Assembly (NCBI GenBank): GCA_035772405.1
Contig: JAYKKM010000046.1
Span: 444,501 to 508,500 of the forward strand
Direction of reading: 5' to 3'
DNA length: 64,000 nt
DNA from: Chrysogorgia sp. JL179-B06
Lineage: Eukaryota; Cnidaria; Anthozoa; Scleralcyonacea; Chrysogorgiidae
Made by a program: the position numbers and the translations under genes. How positions within the stretch are numbered: position 1 is the first letter of the stretch; each line of letters starts with the position of its first letter. This document shows, in pieces, positions 51,601 through 62,162 of the stretch. The notes beneath the pieces were generated by a model. That model searched no databases, had not been told where the DNA came from, and saw nothing but the letters and a program-made list of their open reading frames with translations.

Positions 51601-54600
51601 ACGACCAAATTCGCTCATTTCACGTCTGAGGAAAGAGGAGAACTTCCTCTTTCTAATGAGCCCAAAAGAAAGTAAATTAATTTCAAAAATATTTCCATCA
51701 AAATTGCTGTCAGAACATAATTTTGTTAAGCAATTTGATTTTTTTAACCCTTGTTTCTGTCCATTTTTCAAACTGCCATAACGTCATCAATTTACGACCA
51801 AATTCGCTCATTTCACGTCTGAGGAAAGAGGAGAACTTCCTCTTTCTAATGAGCCCAAAAGAAAGTAAATTAATTTCAAAAATATTTCCATCAAAATTGC
51901 TGTCAAAACACAATTTTGTTAAGCAATTTTATTTTTTTAACCCTTGTTTTTGTCCATTTTTCAAACTGCCATAACATCATCAATTTACGACCAAATTCGC
52001 TCATTTCACGTCTGAGGAAAGAGGAGAACTTCCTCTTTCTAATGAGCCCAAAAGAAAGTAAATTAATTTCAAAAATATTTCCATCAAAATTGCTGTCAAA
52101 ACACAATTTTGTTAAGCAATTTTATTTTTTAACCCTTGTTTTTGTCCATTTTTCAAACTGCCATAACATCATCAATTTACGACCAAATTCGCTCATTTCA
52201 CGTCTGAGGAAAGAGGAGAACTTCCTCTTTCTAATGAGCCCAAAAGAAAGTAAATTAATTTCAAAAATATTTCCATCAAAATTGCTGTCAAAACATAATT
52301 TTGTTAAGCAATTTGATTTTTTAACCCTTGTTTCTGTCCATTTTTCAAACTGCCATAACATCATCAATTTACGACCAAATTCGCTCATTTCACGTCATTG
52401 GAAAGAGGAGAACTTCCTCTTTCTAATGAGCCCAAAAGAAAGTAAATTAATTTCAAAAATATTTCCATCAAAATTGCTGTCAAAACACAATTTTGTTAAG
52501 CAATTTTATTTTTTAACCCTTGTTTTTGTCCATTTTTCAAACTGCCATAACATCATCAATTTACGACCAAATTCGCTCATTTCACGTCATTGGAAAGAGG
52601 AGAACTTCCTCTTTCTAATGAGCCCAAAAGAAAGTAAATTAATTTCAAAAATATTTCCATCAAAATTGCTGTCAAAACATAATTTTGTTAAGCAATTTGA
52701 TTTTTTTAACCCTTGTTTTTGTCCATTTTTCAAACTGCCATAACATCATCAATTTACGACCAAATTCGCTCATTTCACGTCTGAGGAAAGAGGAGAACTT
52801 CCTCTTTCTAATGAGCCCAAAAGAAAGTAAATTAATTTCAAAAATATTTCCATCAAAATTGCTGTCAGAACATAATTTTGTTAAGCAATTTGATTTTTTT
52901 TAACCCTTGTTTTTGTCCATTTTTCAAACTGCCATAACATCATCAATTTACGACCAAATTCGCTCATTTCACGTCTGAGGAAAGAGGAGAACTTCCTCTT
53001 TCTAATGAGCCCAAAAGAAAGTAAATTAATTTCAAAAATATTTCCATCAAAATTGCTGTCAAAACACAATTTTGTTAAGCAATTTTATTTTTTAACCCTT
53101 GTTTTTGTCCATTTTTCAAACTGCCATAACATCATCAATTTACGACCAAATTCGCTCATTTCACGTCATTGGAAAGAGGAGAACTTCCTCTTTCTAATGA
53201 GCCCAAAAGAAAGTAAATTAATTTCAAAAATATTTCCATCAAAATTGCTGTCAGAACATAATTTTGTTAAGCAATTTGATTTTTTAACCCTTGTTTCTGT
53301 CCATTTTTCAAACTGCCATAACATCATCAATTTACGACCAAATTCGCTCATTTCACGTCTGAGGAAAGAGGAGAACTTCCTCTTTCTAATCAGCCCAAAA
53401 GAAAGTAAATTAATTTCAAAAATATTTCCATCAAAATTGCTGTCAAAACACAATTTTGTTAAGCAATTTTATTTTTTAACCCTTGTTTTTGTCCATTTTT
53501 CAAACTGCCATAACATCATCAATTTACGACCAAATTCGCTCATTTCACGTCATTGGAAAGAGGAGAACTTCCTCTTTCTAATGAGCCCAAAAGAAAGTAA
53601 ATTAATTTCAAAAATATTTCCATCAAAATTGCTGTCAAAACATAATTTTGTTAAGCAATTTTATTTTTTAACCCTTGTTTTTGTCCATTTTTCAAACTGC
53701 CATAACATCATCAATTTACGACCAAATTCGCTCATTTCACGTCATTGGAAAGAGGAGAACTTCCTCTTTCTAATGAGCCCAAAAGAAAGTAAATTAATTT
53801 CAAAAATATTTCCATCAAAATTGCTGTCAAAACACAATTTTGTTAAGCAATTTTATTTTTTAACCCTTGTTTTTGTCCATTTTTCAAACTGCCATAACAT
53901 CATCAATTTACGACCAAATTCGCTCATTTCACGTCTGAGGAAAGAGGAGAACTTCCTCTTTCTAATGAGCCCAAAAGAAAGTAAATTAATTTCAAAAATA
54001 TTTCCATCAAAATTGCTGTCAGAACATAATTTTGTTAAGCAATTTGATTTTTTTAACCCTTGTTTCTGTCCATTTTTCAAACTGCCATAACGTCATCAAT
54101 TTACGACCAAATTCGCTCATTTCACGTCTGAGGAAAGAGGAGAACTTCCTCTTTCTAATCAGCCCAAAAGAAAGTAAATTAATTTCAAAAATATTTCCAT
54201 CAAAATTGCTGTCAAAACACAATTTTGTTAAGCAATTTTATTTTTTAACCCTTGTTTTTGTCCATTTTTCAAACTGCCATAACATCATCAATTTACGACC
54301 AAATTCGCTCATTTCACGTCTGAGGAAAGAGGAGAACTTCCTCTTTCTAATGAGCCCAAAAGAAAGTAAATTAATTTCAAAAATATTTCCATCAAAATTG
54401 CTGTCAGAACATAATTTTGTTAAGCAATTTTATTTTTTAACCCTTGTTTTTGTCCATTTTTCAAACTGCCATAACGTCATCAATTTACGACCAAATTCGC
54501 TCATTTCACGTCATGAGGAAAGAGGAGAACTTCCTCTTTCTAATGAGCCCAAAAGAAAGTAAATTAATTTCAAAAATATTTCCATCAAAATTGCTGTCAA

Positions 54601-57600
54601 AACACAATTTTGTTAAGCAATTTTATTTTTTAACCCTTGTTTTTGTCCATTTTTCAAACTGCCATAACATCATCAATTTACGACCAAATTCGCTCATTTC
54701 ACGTCTGAGGAAAGAGGAGAACTTCCTCTTTCTAATGAGCCCAAAAGAAAGTAAATTAATTTCAAAAATATTTCCATCAAAATTGCTGTCAGAACATAAT
54801 TTTGTTAAGCAATTTGATTTTTTTTAACCCTTGTTTTTGTCCATTTTTCAAACTGCCATAACATCATCAATTTACGACCAAATTCGCTCATTTCACGTCA
54901 TTGAGAAAGAGGAGAACTTCCTCTTTCTAATGAGCCCAAAAGAAAGTAAATTAATTTCAAAAATATTTCCATCAAAATTGCTGTCAAAACACAATTTTGT
55001 TAAGCAATTTTATTTTTTAACCCTTGTTTTTGTCCATTTTTCAAACTGCCATAACATCATCAATTTACGACCAAATTCGCTCATTTCACGTCATTGGAAA
55101 GAGGAGAACTTCCTCTTTCTAATGAGCCCAAAAGAAAGTAAATTAATTTCAAAAATATTTCCATCAAAATTGCTGTCAAACATAATTTTGTTAAGCAATT
55201 TGATTTTTTAACCCTTGTTTTTGTCCATTTTTCAAACTGCCATAACATCATCAATTTACGACCAAATTCGCTCATTTCACGTCTGAGGAAAGAGGAGAAC
55301 TTCCTCTTTCTAATGAGCCCAAAAGAAAGTAAATTAATTTCAAAAATATTTCCATCAAAATTGCTGTCAAAACATAATTTTGTTAAGCAATTTTATTTTT
55401 TTAACCCTTGTTTTTGTCCATTTTTCAAACTGCCATAACATCATCAATTTACGACCAAATTCGCTCATTTCACGTCTGAGGAAAGAGGAGAACTTCCTCT
55501 TTCTAATGAGCCCAAAAGAAAGTAAATTAATTTCAAAAATATTTCCATCAAAATTGCTGTCAAAACACAATTTTGTTAAGCAATTTTATTTTTTAACCCT
55601 TGTTTTTGTCCATTTTTCAAACTGCCATAACATCATCAATTTACGACCAAATTCGCTCATTTCACGTCATTAAAAGAGGAGAACTTCCTCTTTCTAATGA
55701 GCCCAAAAGAAAGTAAATTAATTTCAAAAATATTTCCATCAAAATTGCTGTCAAAACATAATTTTGTTAAGCAATTTGATTTTTTTAACCCTTGTTTCTG
55801 TCCATTTTTCAAACTGCCATAACATCATCAATTTACGACCAAATTCGCTCATTTCACGTCTGAGGAAAGAGGAGAACTTCCTCTTTCTAATGAGCCCAAA
55901 AGAAAGTAAATTAATTTCAAAAATATTTCCATCAAAATTGCTGTCAAAACATAATTTTGTTAAGCAATTTTATTTTTTAACCCTTGTTTTTGTCCATTTT
56001 TCAAACTGCCATAACATCATCAATTTACGACCAAATTCGCTCATTTCACGTCATGAGGAAAGAGGAGAACTTCCTCTTTCTAATGAGCCCAAAAGAAAGT
56101 AAATTAATTTCAAAAATATTTTCATCAAAATTGCTGTCAAAACATAATTTTGTTAAGCAATTTGATTTTTTAACCCTTGTTTTTGTCCATTTTTCAAACT
56201 GCCATAACATCATCAATTTACGACCAAATTCGCTCATTTCACGTCTGAGGAAAGAGGAGAACTTCCTCTTTCTAATGAGCCCAAAAGAAAGTAAATTAAT
56301 TTCAAAAATATTTCCATCAAAATTGCTGTCAGAACATAATTTTGTTAAGCAATTTGATTTTTTTAACCCTTGTTTCTGTCCATTTTTCAAACTGCCATAA
56401 CATCATCAATTTACGACCAAATTCGCTCATTTCACGTCATTGGAAAGAGGAGAACTTCCTCTTTCTAATGAGCCCAAAAGAAAGTAAATTAATTTCAAAA
56501 ATATTTCCATCAAAATTGCTGTCAAAACACAATTTTGTTAAGCAATTTTATTTTTTAACCCTTGTTTTTGTCCATTTTTCAAACTGCCATAACATCATCA
56601 ATTTACGACCAAATTCGCTCATTTCACGTCTGAGGAAAGAGGAGAACTTCCTCTTTCTAATGAGCCCAAAAGAAAGTAAATTAATTTCAAAAATATTTCC
56701 ATCAAAATTGCTGTCAAAACATAATTTTGTTAAGCAATTTGATTTTTTTAACCCTTGTTTCTGTCCATTTTTCAAACTGCCATAACTTCATCAATTTACG
56801 ACCAAATTCGCTCATTTCACGTCTGAGGAAAGAGGAGAACTTCCTCTTTCTAATGAGCCCAAAAGAAAGTAAATTAATTTCAAAAATATTTCCATCAAAA
56901 TTGCTGTCAAAACATAATTTTGTTAAGCAATTTGATTTTTTTAACCCTTGTTTCTGTCCATTTTTCAAACTGCCATAACATCATCAATTTACGACCAAAT
57001 TCTCTCATTTCACGTCTGAGGAAAGAGGAGAACTTCCTCTTTCTAATCAGCCCAAAAGAAAGTAAATTAATTTCAAAAATATTTCCATCAAAATTGCTGT
57101 CAAAACATAATTTTGTTAAGCAATTTGATTTTTTTTAACCCTTGTTTTTGTCCATTTTTCAAACTGCCATAACGTCATCAATTTACGACCAAATTCGCTC
57201 ATTTCACGTCATTGGAAAGAGGAGAACTTCCTCTTTCTAATGAGCCCAAAAGAAAGTAAATTAATTTCAAAAATATTTCCATCAAAATTGCTGTCAAAAC
57301 ACAATTTTGTTAAGCAATTTTATTTTTTTAACCCTTGTTTTTGTCCATTTTTCAAACTGCCATAACATCATCAATTTACGACCAAATTCGCTCATTTCAC
57401 GTCATTGAAAAGAGGAGAACTTCCTCTTTCTAATGAGCCCAAAAGAAAGTAAATTAATTTCAAAAATATTTCCATCAAAATTGCTGTCAGAACATAATTT
57501 TGTTAAGCAATTTGATTTTTTTAACCCTTGTTTCTGTCCATTTTTCAAACTGCCATAACGTCATCAATTTACGACCAAATTCGCTCATTTCACGTCTGAG

Positions 57601-58169
57601 GAAAGAGGAGAACTTCCTCTTTCTAATGAGCCCAAAAGAAAGTAAATTAATTTCAAAAATATTTCCATCAAAATTGCTGTCAAAACACAATTTTGTTAAG
57701 CAATTTTATTTTTTAACCCTTGTTTTTGTCCATTTTTCAAACTGCCATAACATCATCAATTTACGACCAAATTCGCTCATTTCACGTCATTGATAGAGGA
57801 GAACTTCCTCTTTCTAATGAGCCCAAAAGAAAGTAAATTAATTTCAAAAATATTTCCATCAAAATTGCTGTCAGAACATAATTTTGTTAAGCAATTTGAT
57901 TTTTTTTAACCCTTGTTTCTGTCCATTTTTCAAACTGCCATAACGTCATCAATTTACGACCAAATTCGCTCATTTCACGTCTGAGGAAAGAGGAGAACTT
58001 CCTCTTTCTAATCAGCCCAAAAGAAAGTAAATTAATTTCAAAAATATTTCCATCAAAATTGCTGTCAAAACACAATTTTGTTAAGCAATTTTATTTTTTA
58101 ACCCTTGTTTTTGTCCATTTTTCAAACTGCCATAACATCATCAATTTACGACCAAATTCGCTCATTTCA

Positions 58170-58186
58170 CGTCATTGGAAAGAGGA
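58170..58186 (+). promoter_or_regulatory. CENP-B-box-like 17-mer, example copy
   Basis: CGTCATTGGAAAGAGGA matches 13 of 17 positions of the mammalian CENP-B box YTTCGTTGGAARCGGGA, including TTGGAA and the final GGA. Of the nine core bases needed by mammalian CENP-B it keeps five, so binding by a CENP-B-type protein is a hypothesis. On the minus strand the same site reads CCAATGACGTGA, a CCAAT box overlapping TGACGTGA. Units of the other class read CGTCTGAGG and lose the TTGG part and the CCAAT. The site recurs in every CGTCATTGG unit. Confidence 0.3.
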
Positions 58187-58362
58187 GAACTTCCTCTTTC
58201 TAATGAGCCCAAAAGAAAGTAAATTAATTTCAAAAATATTTCCATCAAAATTGCTGTCAAAACATAATTTTGTTAAGCAATTTGATTTTTTAACCCTTGT
58301 TTTTGTCCATTTTTCAAACTGCCATAACATCATCAATTTACGACCAAATTCGCTCATTTCAC
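58171..58362 (+). repeat. Reference 192-bp satellite unit (CGTCATTGG class)
   Basis: A typical unit, quoted as a coordinate reference. Order from the start: ATTGG box, 9-bp dyad, TAATGAGCCC, AAGAAAGTAAATTAATTTC, a TATTTCCATC segment, GCTGTCAAAACAT, TTTTGTTAAGCAATTTG, a T-tract, AACCCTTG, GTCCATTTTTCAAAC, GCCATAACATC, ATCAATTTACGACC, AAATTCGCTCATTTCAC. The choice of start is arbitrary. Confidence 0.95.
58178..58200. repeat. 9-bp perfect inverted repeat in each satellite unit, example copy
   Basis: GAAAGAGGA and TCCTCTTTC are exact reverse complements separated by the 5-base loop GAACT. The dyad is present in nearly all units of both classes; a few lose a base pair, for example TTGCTC near 29738 and 33390, and TTCATC near 18429 and 26269. 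It could extrude as a small hairpin or serve as a dimeric protein site. Confidence 0.85.
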
Positions 58363-59049
58363 GTCATTGGAAAGAGGAGAACTTCCTCTTTCTAATGAGC
58401 CCAAAAGAAAGTAAATTAATTTCAAAAATATTTCCATCAAAATTGCTGTCAGAACATAATTTTGTTAAGCAATTTGATTTTTTTTAACCCTTGTTTCTGT
58501 CCATTTTTCAAACTGCCATAACGTCATCAATTTACGACCAAATTCGCTCATTTCACGTCTGAGGAAAGAGGAGAACTTCCTCTTTCTAATCAGCCCAAAA
58601 GAAAGTAAATTAATTTCAAAAATATTTCCATCAAAATTGCTGTCAAAACACAATTTTGTTAAGCAATTTTATTTTTTAACCCTTGTTTTTGTCCATTTTT
58701 CAAACTGCCATAACATCATCAATTTACGACCAAATTCGCTCATTTCACGTCATTGGAAAGAGGAGAACTTCCTCTTTCTAATGAGCCCAAAAGAAAGTAA
58801 ATTAATTTCAAAAATATTTCCATCAAAATTGCTGTCAAAACATAATTTTGTTAAGCAATTTTATTTTTTAACCCTTGTTTTTGTCCATTTTTCAAACTGC
58901 CATAACATCATCAATTTACGACCAAATTCGCTCATTTCACGTCATTGGAAAGAGGAGAACTTCCTCTTTCTAATGAGCCCAAAAGAAAGTAAATTAATTT
59001 CAAAATTATTTCCATCAAATTTGCTGTCAAAACATAATTTTGTTAAGCA

Positions 59050-61200
59050 ATTTGAATTTTTAACCCTTGTTTCTGTCCATTATTCAAACTGCCATAACAT
59101 CATCAATTTACGACCAAATTCGCTCATTTCACGTCATTGGAAAGAGGAGAACTTCGTCTTTCTAATGAGCCCAAAAGAAAGTAAATTAATTTCAAAAATA
59201 TTTCCATCAAAATTGCTGTCAGAACATAATTTTGTTAAGCAATTTGATTTTTTAACACTTGTTTCTGTCCATTTTTCAAACTGCCATAACATCATCAATT
59301 TACGACCAAATTCGCTCATTTCACGTCATTGGAAAGAGGAGAACTTCCTCTTTCTAATGAGCCCAAAAGAAAGTAAATTAATTTCAAAAATATTTCCATC
59401 AAAATTGCTGTCAGAACATAATTTTGTTAAGCAATTTGATTTTTTAACCCTTGTTTCTGTCCATTTTTCAAACTGCCATAACGTCATCAATTTACGACCA
59501 AATTCGCTCATTTCACGTCTGAGGAAAGAGGAGAACTTCCTCTTTCTAATCAGCCCAAAAGAAAGTAAATTAATTTCAAAAATATTTCCATCAAAATTGC
59601 TGTCAAAACAATTTTGTTAAGCAATTTTATTTTTTAACCCTTGTTTTTGTCCATTTTTCAAACTGCCATAACATCATCAATTTACGACCAAATTCGCTCA
59701 TTTCACGTCATTGGAAAGAGGAGAACTTCCTCTTTCTAATGAGCCCAAAAGAAAGTAAATTAATTTCAAAATTATTTCCATCAAATTTGCTGTCAAAACA
59801 TAATTTTGTTAAGCAATTTGATTTTTTAACCCTTGTTTCTGTCCATTTTTCAAACTGCCATAACATCATCAATTTACGACCAAATTCGCTCATTTCACGT
59901 CATTGGAAAGAGGAGAACTTCCTCTTTCTAATGAGCCCAAAAGAAAGTAAATTAATTTCAAAAATATTTCCATCAAAATTGCTGTCAGAACATAATTTTG
60001 TTAAGCAATTTGATTTTTTTAACCCTTGTTTCTGTCCATTTTTCAAACTGCCATAACGTCATCAATTTACGACCAAATTCGCTCATTTCACGTCTGCGGA
60101 AAGAGGAGAACTTCCTCTTTCTAATCAGCCCAAAAGAAAGTAAATTAATTTCAAAAATATTTCCATCAAAATTGCTGTCAAAACACAATTTTGTTAAGCA
60201 ATTTTATTTTTTAACCCTTGTTTTTGTCCATTTTTCAAACTGCCATAACATCATCAATTTACGACCAAATTCGCTCATTTCACGTCATTGGAAAGAGGAG
60301 AACTTCCTCTTTCTAATGAGCCCAAAAGAAAGTAAATTAATTTCAAAAATATTTCCATCAAAATTGCTGTCAAAACATAATTTTGTTAAGCAATTTTATT
60401 TTTTAACCCTTGTTTTTGTCCATTTTTCAAACTGCCATAACATCATCAATTTACGACCAAATTCGCTCATTTCACGTCATTGGAAAGAGGAGAACTTCCT
60501 CTTTCTAATGAGCCCAAAAGAAAGTAAATTAATTTCAAAAATATTTCCATCAAATTTGCTGTCAAAACATAATTTTGTTAAGCAATTTGAATTTTTAACC
60601 CTTGTTTTTGTCCATTATTCAAACTGCCATAACATCATCAATTTACGACCAAATTCGCTCATTTCACGTCATTGGAAAGAGGAGAACTTCCTCTTTCTAA
60701 TGAGCCCAAAAGAAAGTAAATTAATTTCAAAAATATTTCCATCAAAATTGCTGTCAAAACATAATTTTGTTAAGCAATTTGATTTTTTAACCCTTGTTTT
60801 TGTCCATTTTTCAAACTGCCATAACATCATCAATTTACGACCAAATTCGCTCATTTCACGTCATTGGAAAGAGGAGAACTTCCTCTTTCTAATGAGCCCA
60901 AAAGAAAGTAAATTAATTTCAAAAATATTTCCATCAAAATTGCTGTCAAAACATAATTTTGTTAAGCAATTTGAATTTTTAACCCTTGTTTCTGTCCATT
61001 TTTCAAACTGCCATAACATCATCAATTTACGACCAAATTCGCTCATTTCACGTCTGAGGAAAGAGGAGAACTTCCTCTTTCTAATCAGCCCAAAAGAAAG
61101 TAAATTAATTTCAAAAATATTTCCATCAAAATTGCTGTCAAAACACAATTTTGTTTATTTTTGTTAAGCAATTTGAATTTTTAACCCTTGTTTTTGTCCA
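59050..61200. repeat. Right-edge satellite subfamily with TTTGAATTTTTAACCC
   Basis: The normal TTTGATTTTTTAACCC reads TTTGAATTTTTAACCC at 59053, 60588, 60972 and near 61180, all within 3 kb of the right end. The first two also share CCATTATTCAAAC and lie 1535 bp apart, about eight units. Near 61150 an extra TTTATTTTTG precedes GTTAAG and lengthens that unit. Confidence 0.8.
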
Positions 61201-61355
61201 TTTTTCAAACTGCCATAACGTCATCAATTTACGACCAAATTCGCTCATTTCACGTCATTGGAAAGAGGAGAACTTCCTCTTTCTAATCAGCCCAAAAGAA
61301 AGTAAATTAATTTCAAAAATATTTCCATCAAAATTGCTGTCAAAACATAATTTTG

Positions 61356-61359
61356 TTAA
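61356..61359. repeat. Left TTAA flank of the insertion (candidate target-site duplication)
   Basis: The satellite sequence TTTTGTTAAG is interrupted directly after TTAA. The same TTAA occurs at 61667-61670 on the other side, where the satellite resumes as TTAAGCAATTTG. Confidence 0.7.
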
Positions 61360-61384
61360 GCAGTCCAGTCTGTTCTGCGCATGT
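61360..61384 (+). repeat. Left terminal inverted repeat
   Basis: Starts GCAGTCCAGTC and continues through GTTCTGCGCATGT. It pairs with the right end with two mismatches. It runs directly into GTCCATTTTTCAAAC, a satellite string. Confidence 0.8.
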
Positions 61385-61399
61385 GTCCATTTTTCAAAC
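61384..61399 (+). repeat. Satellite fragment captured inside the element's left end
   Basis: TGTCCATTTTTCAAAC is identical to the 192-bp satellite. It sits 28 bp downstream of the left TTAA, against 31 bp in a normal unit. After it the sequence becomes unique again (GTTGAGGACAC). Confidence 0.75.
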
Positions 61400-61529
61400 G
61401 TTGAGGACACACAAACTTTAACGGAATAGATTTGCGACAGTTCGAAAGCGAGTATTCGTTAAAGGTGGCGAAGGCACGAGTGGTAGTTTGATATATTAAC
61501 AACATTTAGGAACCAAACAGCTTATTATG

Positions 61530-61562
61530 ACACGCTTTTTCGGCGGAAAAGCTCAAGCGTGT
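61530..61562. repeat. Internal imperfect hairpin of the element
   Basis: ACACGCT and AGCGTGT are exact reverse complements. Inside them CTTTT pairs with AAAAG around GGCG-rich loop bases, with a short bulge on the 3' side. It may be a structured part of the element or chance. Confidence 0.5.
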
Positions 61563-61637
61563 GAAAAAAATCCGCAATACTTCATGTTCAATGTTTATAT
61601 AATGCAATGTAAACAAACGATGTAAACAGAAACGTGG

Positions 61638-61666
61638 ACATGCGCAGAACGGACTGGACGGCACCT
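61638..61666 (-). repeat. Right terminal inverted repeat
   Basis: Read on the minus strand from the TTAA inward it begins AGGTGCCGTCCAGTC and continues with GTTCTGCGCATGT, mirroring the left end. Confidence 0.8.
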
Positions 61667-61670
61667 TTAA
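61667..61670. repeat. Right TTAA flank of the insertion
   Basis: The satellite resumes here as TTAAGCAATTTG. The shared string on both sides could be as long as TTAAGCA, so the exact duplication length is ambiguous. Confidence 0.65.
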
Positions 61671-62162
61671 GCAATTTGATTTTTTAACCCTTGTTTTTGT
61701 CCATTTTTCAAACTGCCATAACGTCATCAATTTACGACCAAATTCGCTCATTTCACGTCATTGGAAAGAGGAGAACTTCCTCTTTCTAATGAGCCCAAAA
61801 GAAAGTAAATTAATTTCAAAAATATTTCCATCAAAATTGCTGTCAAAACATAATTTTGTTAAGCAATTTGATTTTTTAACCCTTGTTTTTGTCCATTTTT
61901 CAAACTGCCATAACATCATCAATTTACGACCAAATTCGCTCATTTCACGTCATTGGAAAGAGGAGAACTTCCTCTTTCTAATGAGCCCAAAAGAAAGTAA
62001 ATTAATTTCAAAAATATTTCCATCAAAATTGCTGTCAAAACATAATTTTGTTAAGCAATTTGATTTTTTTTAACCCTTGTTTTTGTCCATTTTTCAAACT
62101 GCCATAACGTCATCAATTTACGACCAAATTCGCTCATTTCACGTCATTGGAAAGAGGAGAAC

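Larger units (their letters stand above)
61360..61666. mobile_element. 307-bp non-autonomous DNA transposon (MITE-like) inside the satellite
   Basis: The satellite is interrupted after TTAA and resumes at the next TTAA. The 307 bp between begin and end with inverted repeats of about 25 bp (23 of 25 positions identical) sharing the core GTTCTGCGCATGT. The interior is unrelated to either array apart from one 16-bp satellite match at 61384-61399. It has no open frame long enough for a transposase, so it would need enzyme in trans. TTAA duplications are typical of the piggyBac and Kolobok superfamilies; the TIR alone does not let me choose. The right TIR extends four bases (AGGT, read inward) further than the left, so the left tip may be damaged. 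A hairpin lies at 61530-61562. Confidence 0.78.
16852..62162. repeat. 192-bp satellite array, about 234 head-to-tail copies
   Basis: The same AT-rich unit repeats throughout in one orientation. Unit length is 192 bp, measured for example from GTCATTGG at 58171 to GTCATTGG at 58363. About 45.0 kb of satellite (45.3 kb minus the 307-bp insert) gives about 234 copies. Units differ at a limited set of positions: GTCAAAACAT / ACAC / ACGT / GTCAGAACAT / GTCATAACAT; TTTGATTTTT / TTTTATTTTT; GTTTTTGTCC / GTTTCTGTCC; AACATC / AACGTC; CGTCATTGG / CGTCTGAGG; TAATGAGCC / TAATCAGCC. The array is embedded in the pentamer minisatellite. One plus frame and, in CGTCTGAGG units, one minus frame stay open across units because 192 is divisible by three. 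I see no gene in it. Confidence 0.98.

Noticed and set aside
61506..61751. Minus-strand frame of 81 codons across the transposon and satellite
   Set aside because: It spans the element boundary and begins within satellite sequence; it has no transposase-like motif.
16852..62162. CRISPR array
   Set aside because: Units are 192 bp, contiguous, and have no unique spacers between short constant repeats.
16852..62162. TTAACCCTT in every satellite unit as an interstitial telomere remnant
   Set aside because: It occurs once per unit without tandem hexamers or heptamers, so the resemblance is coincidental.
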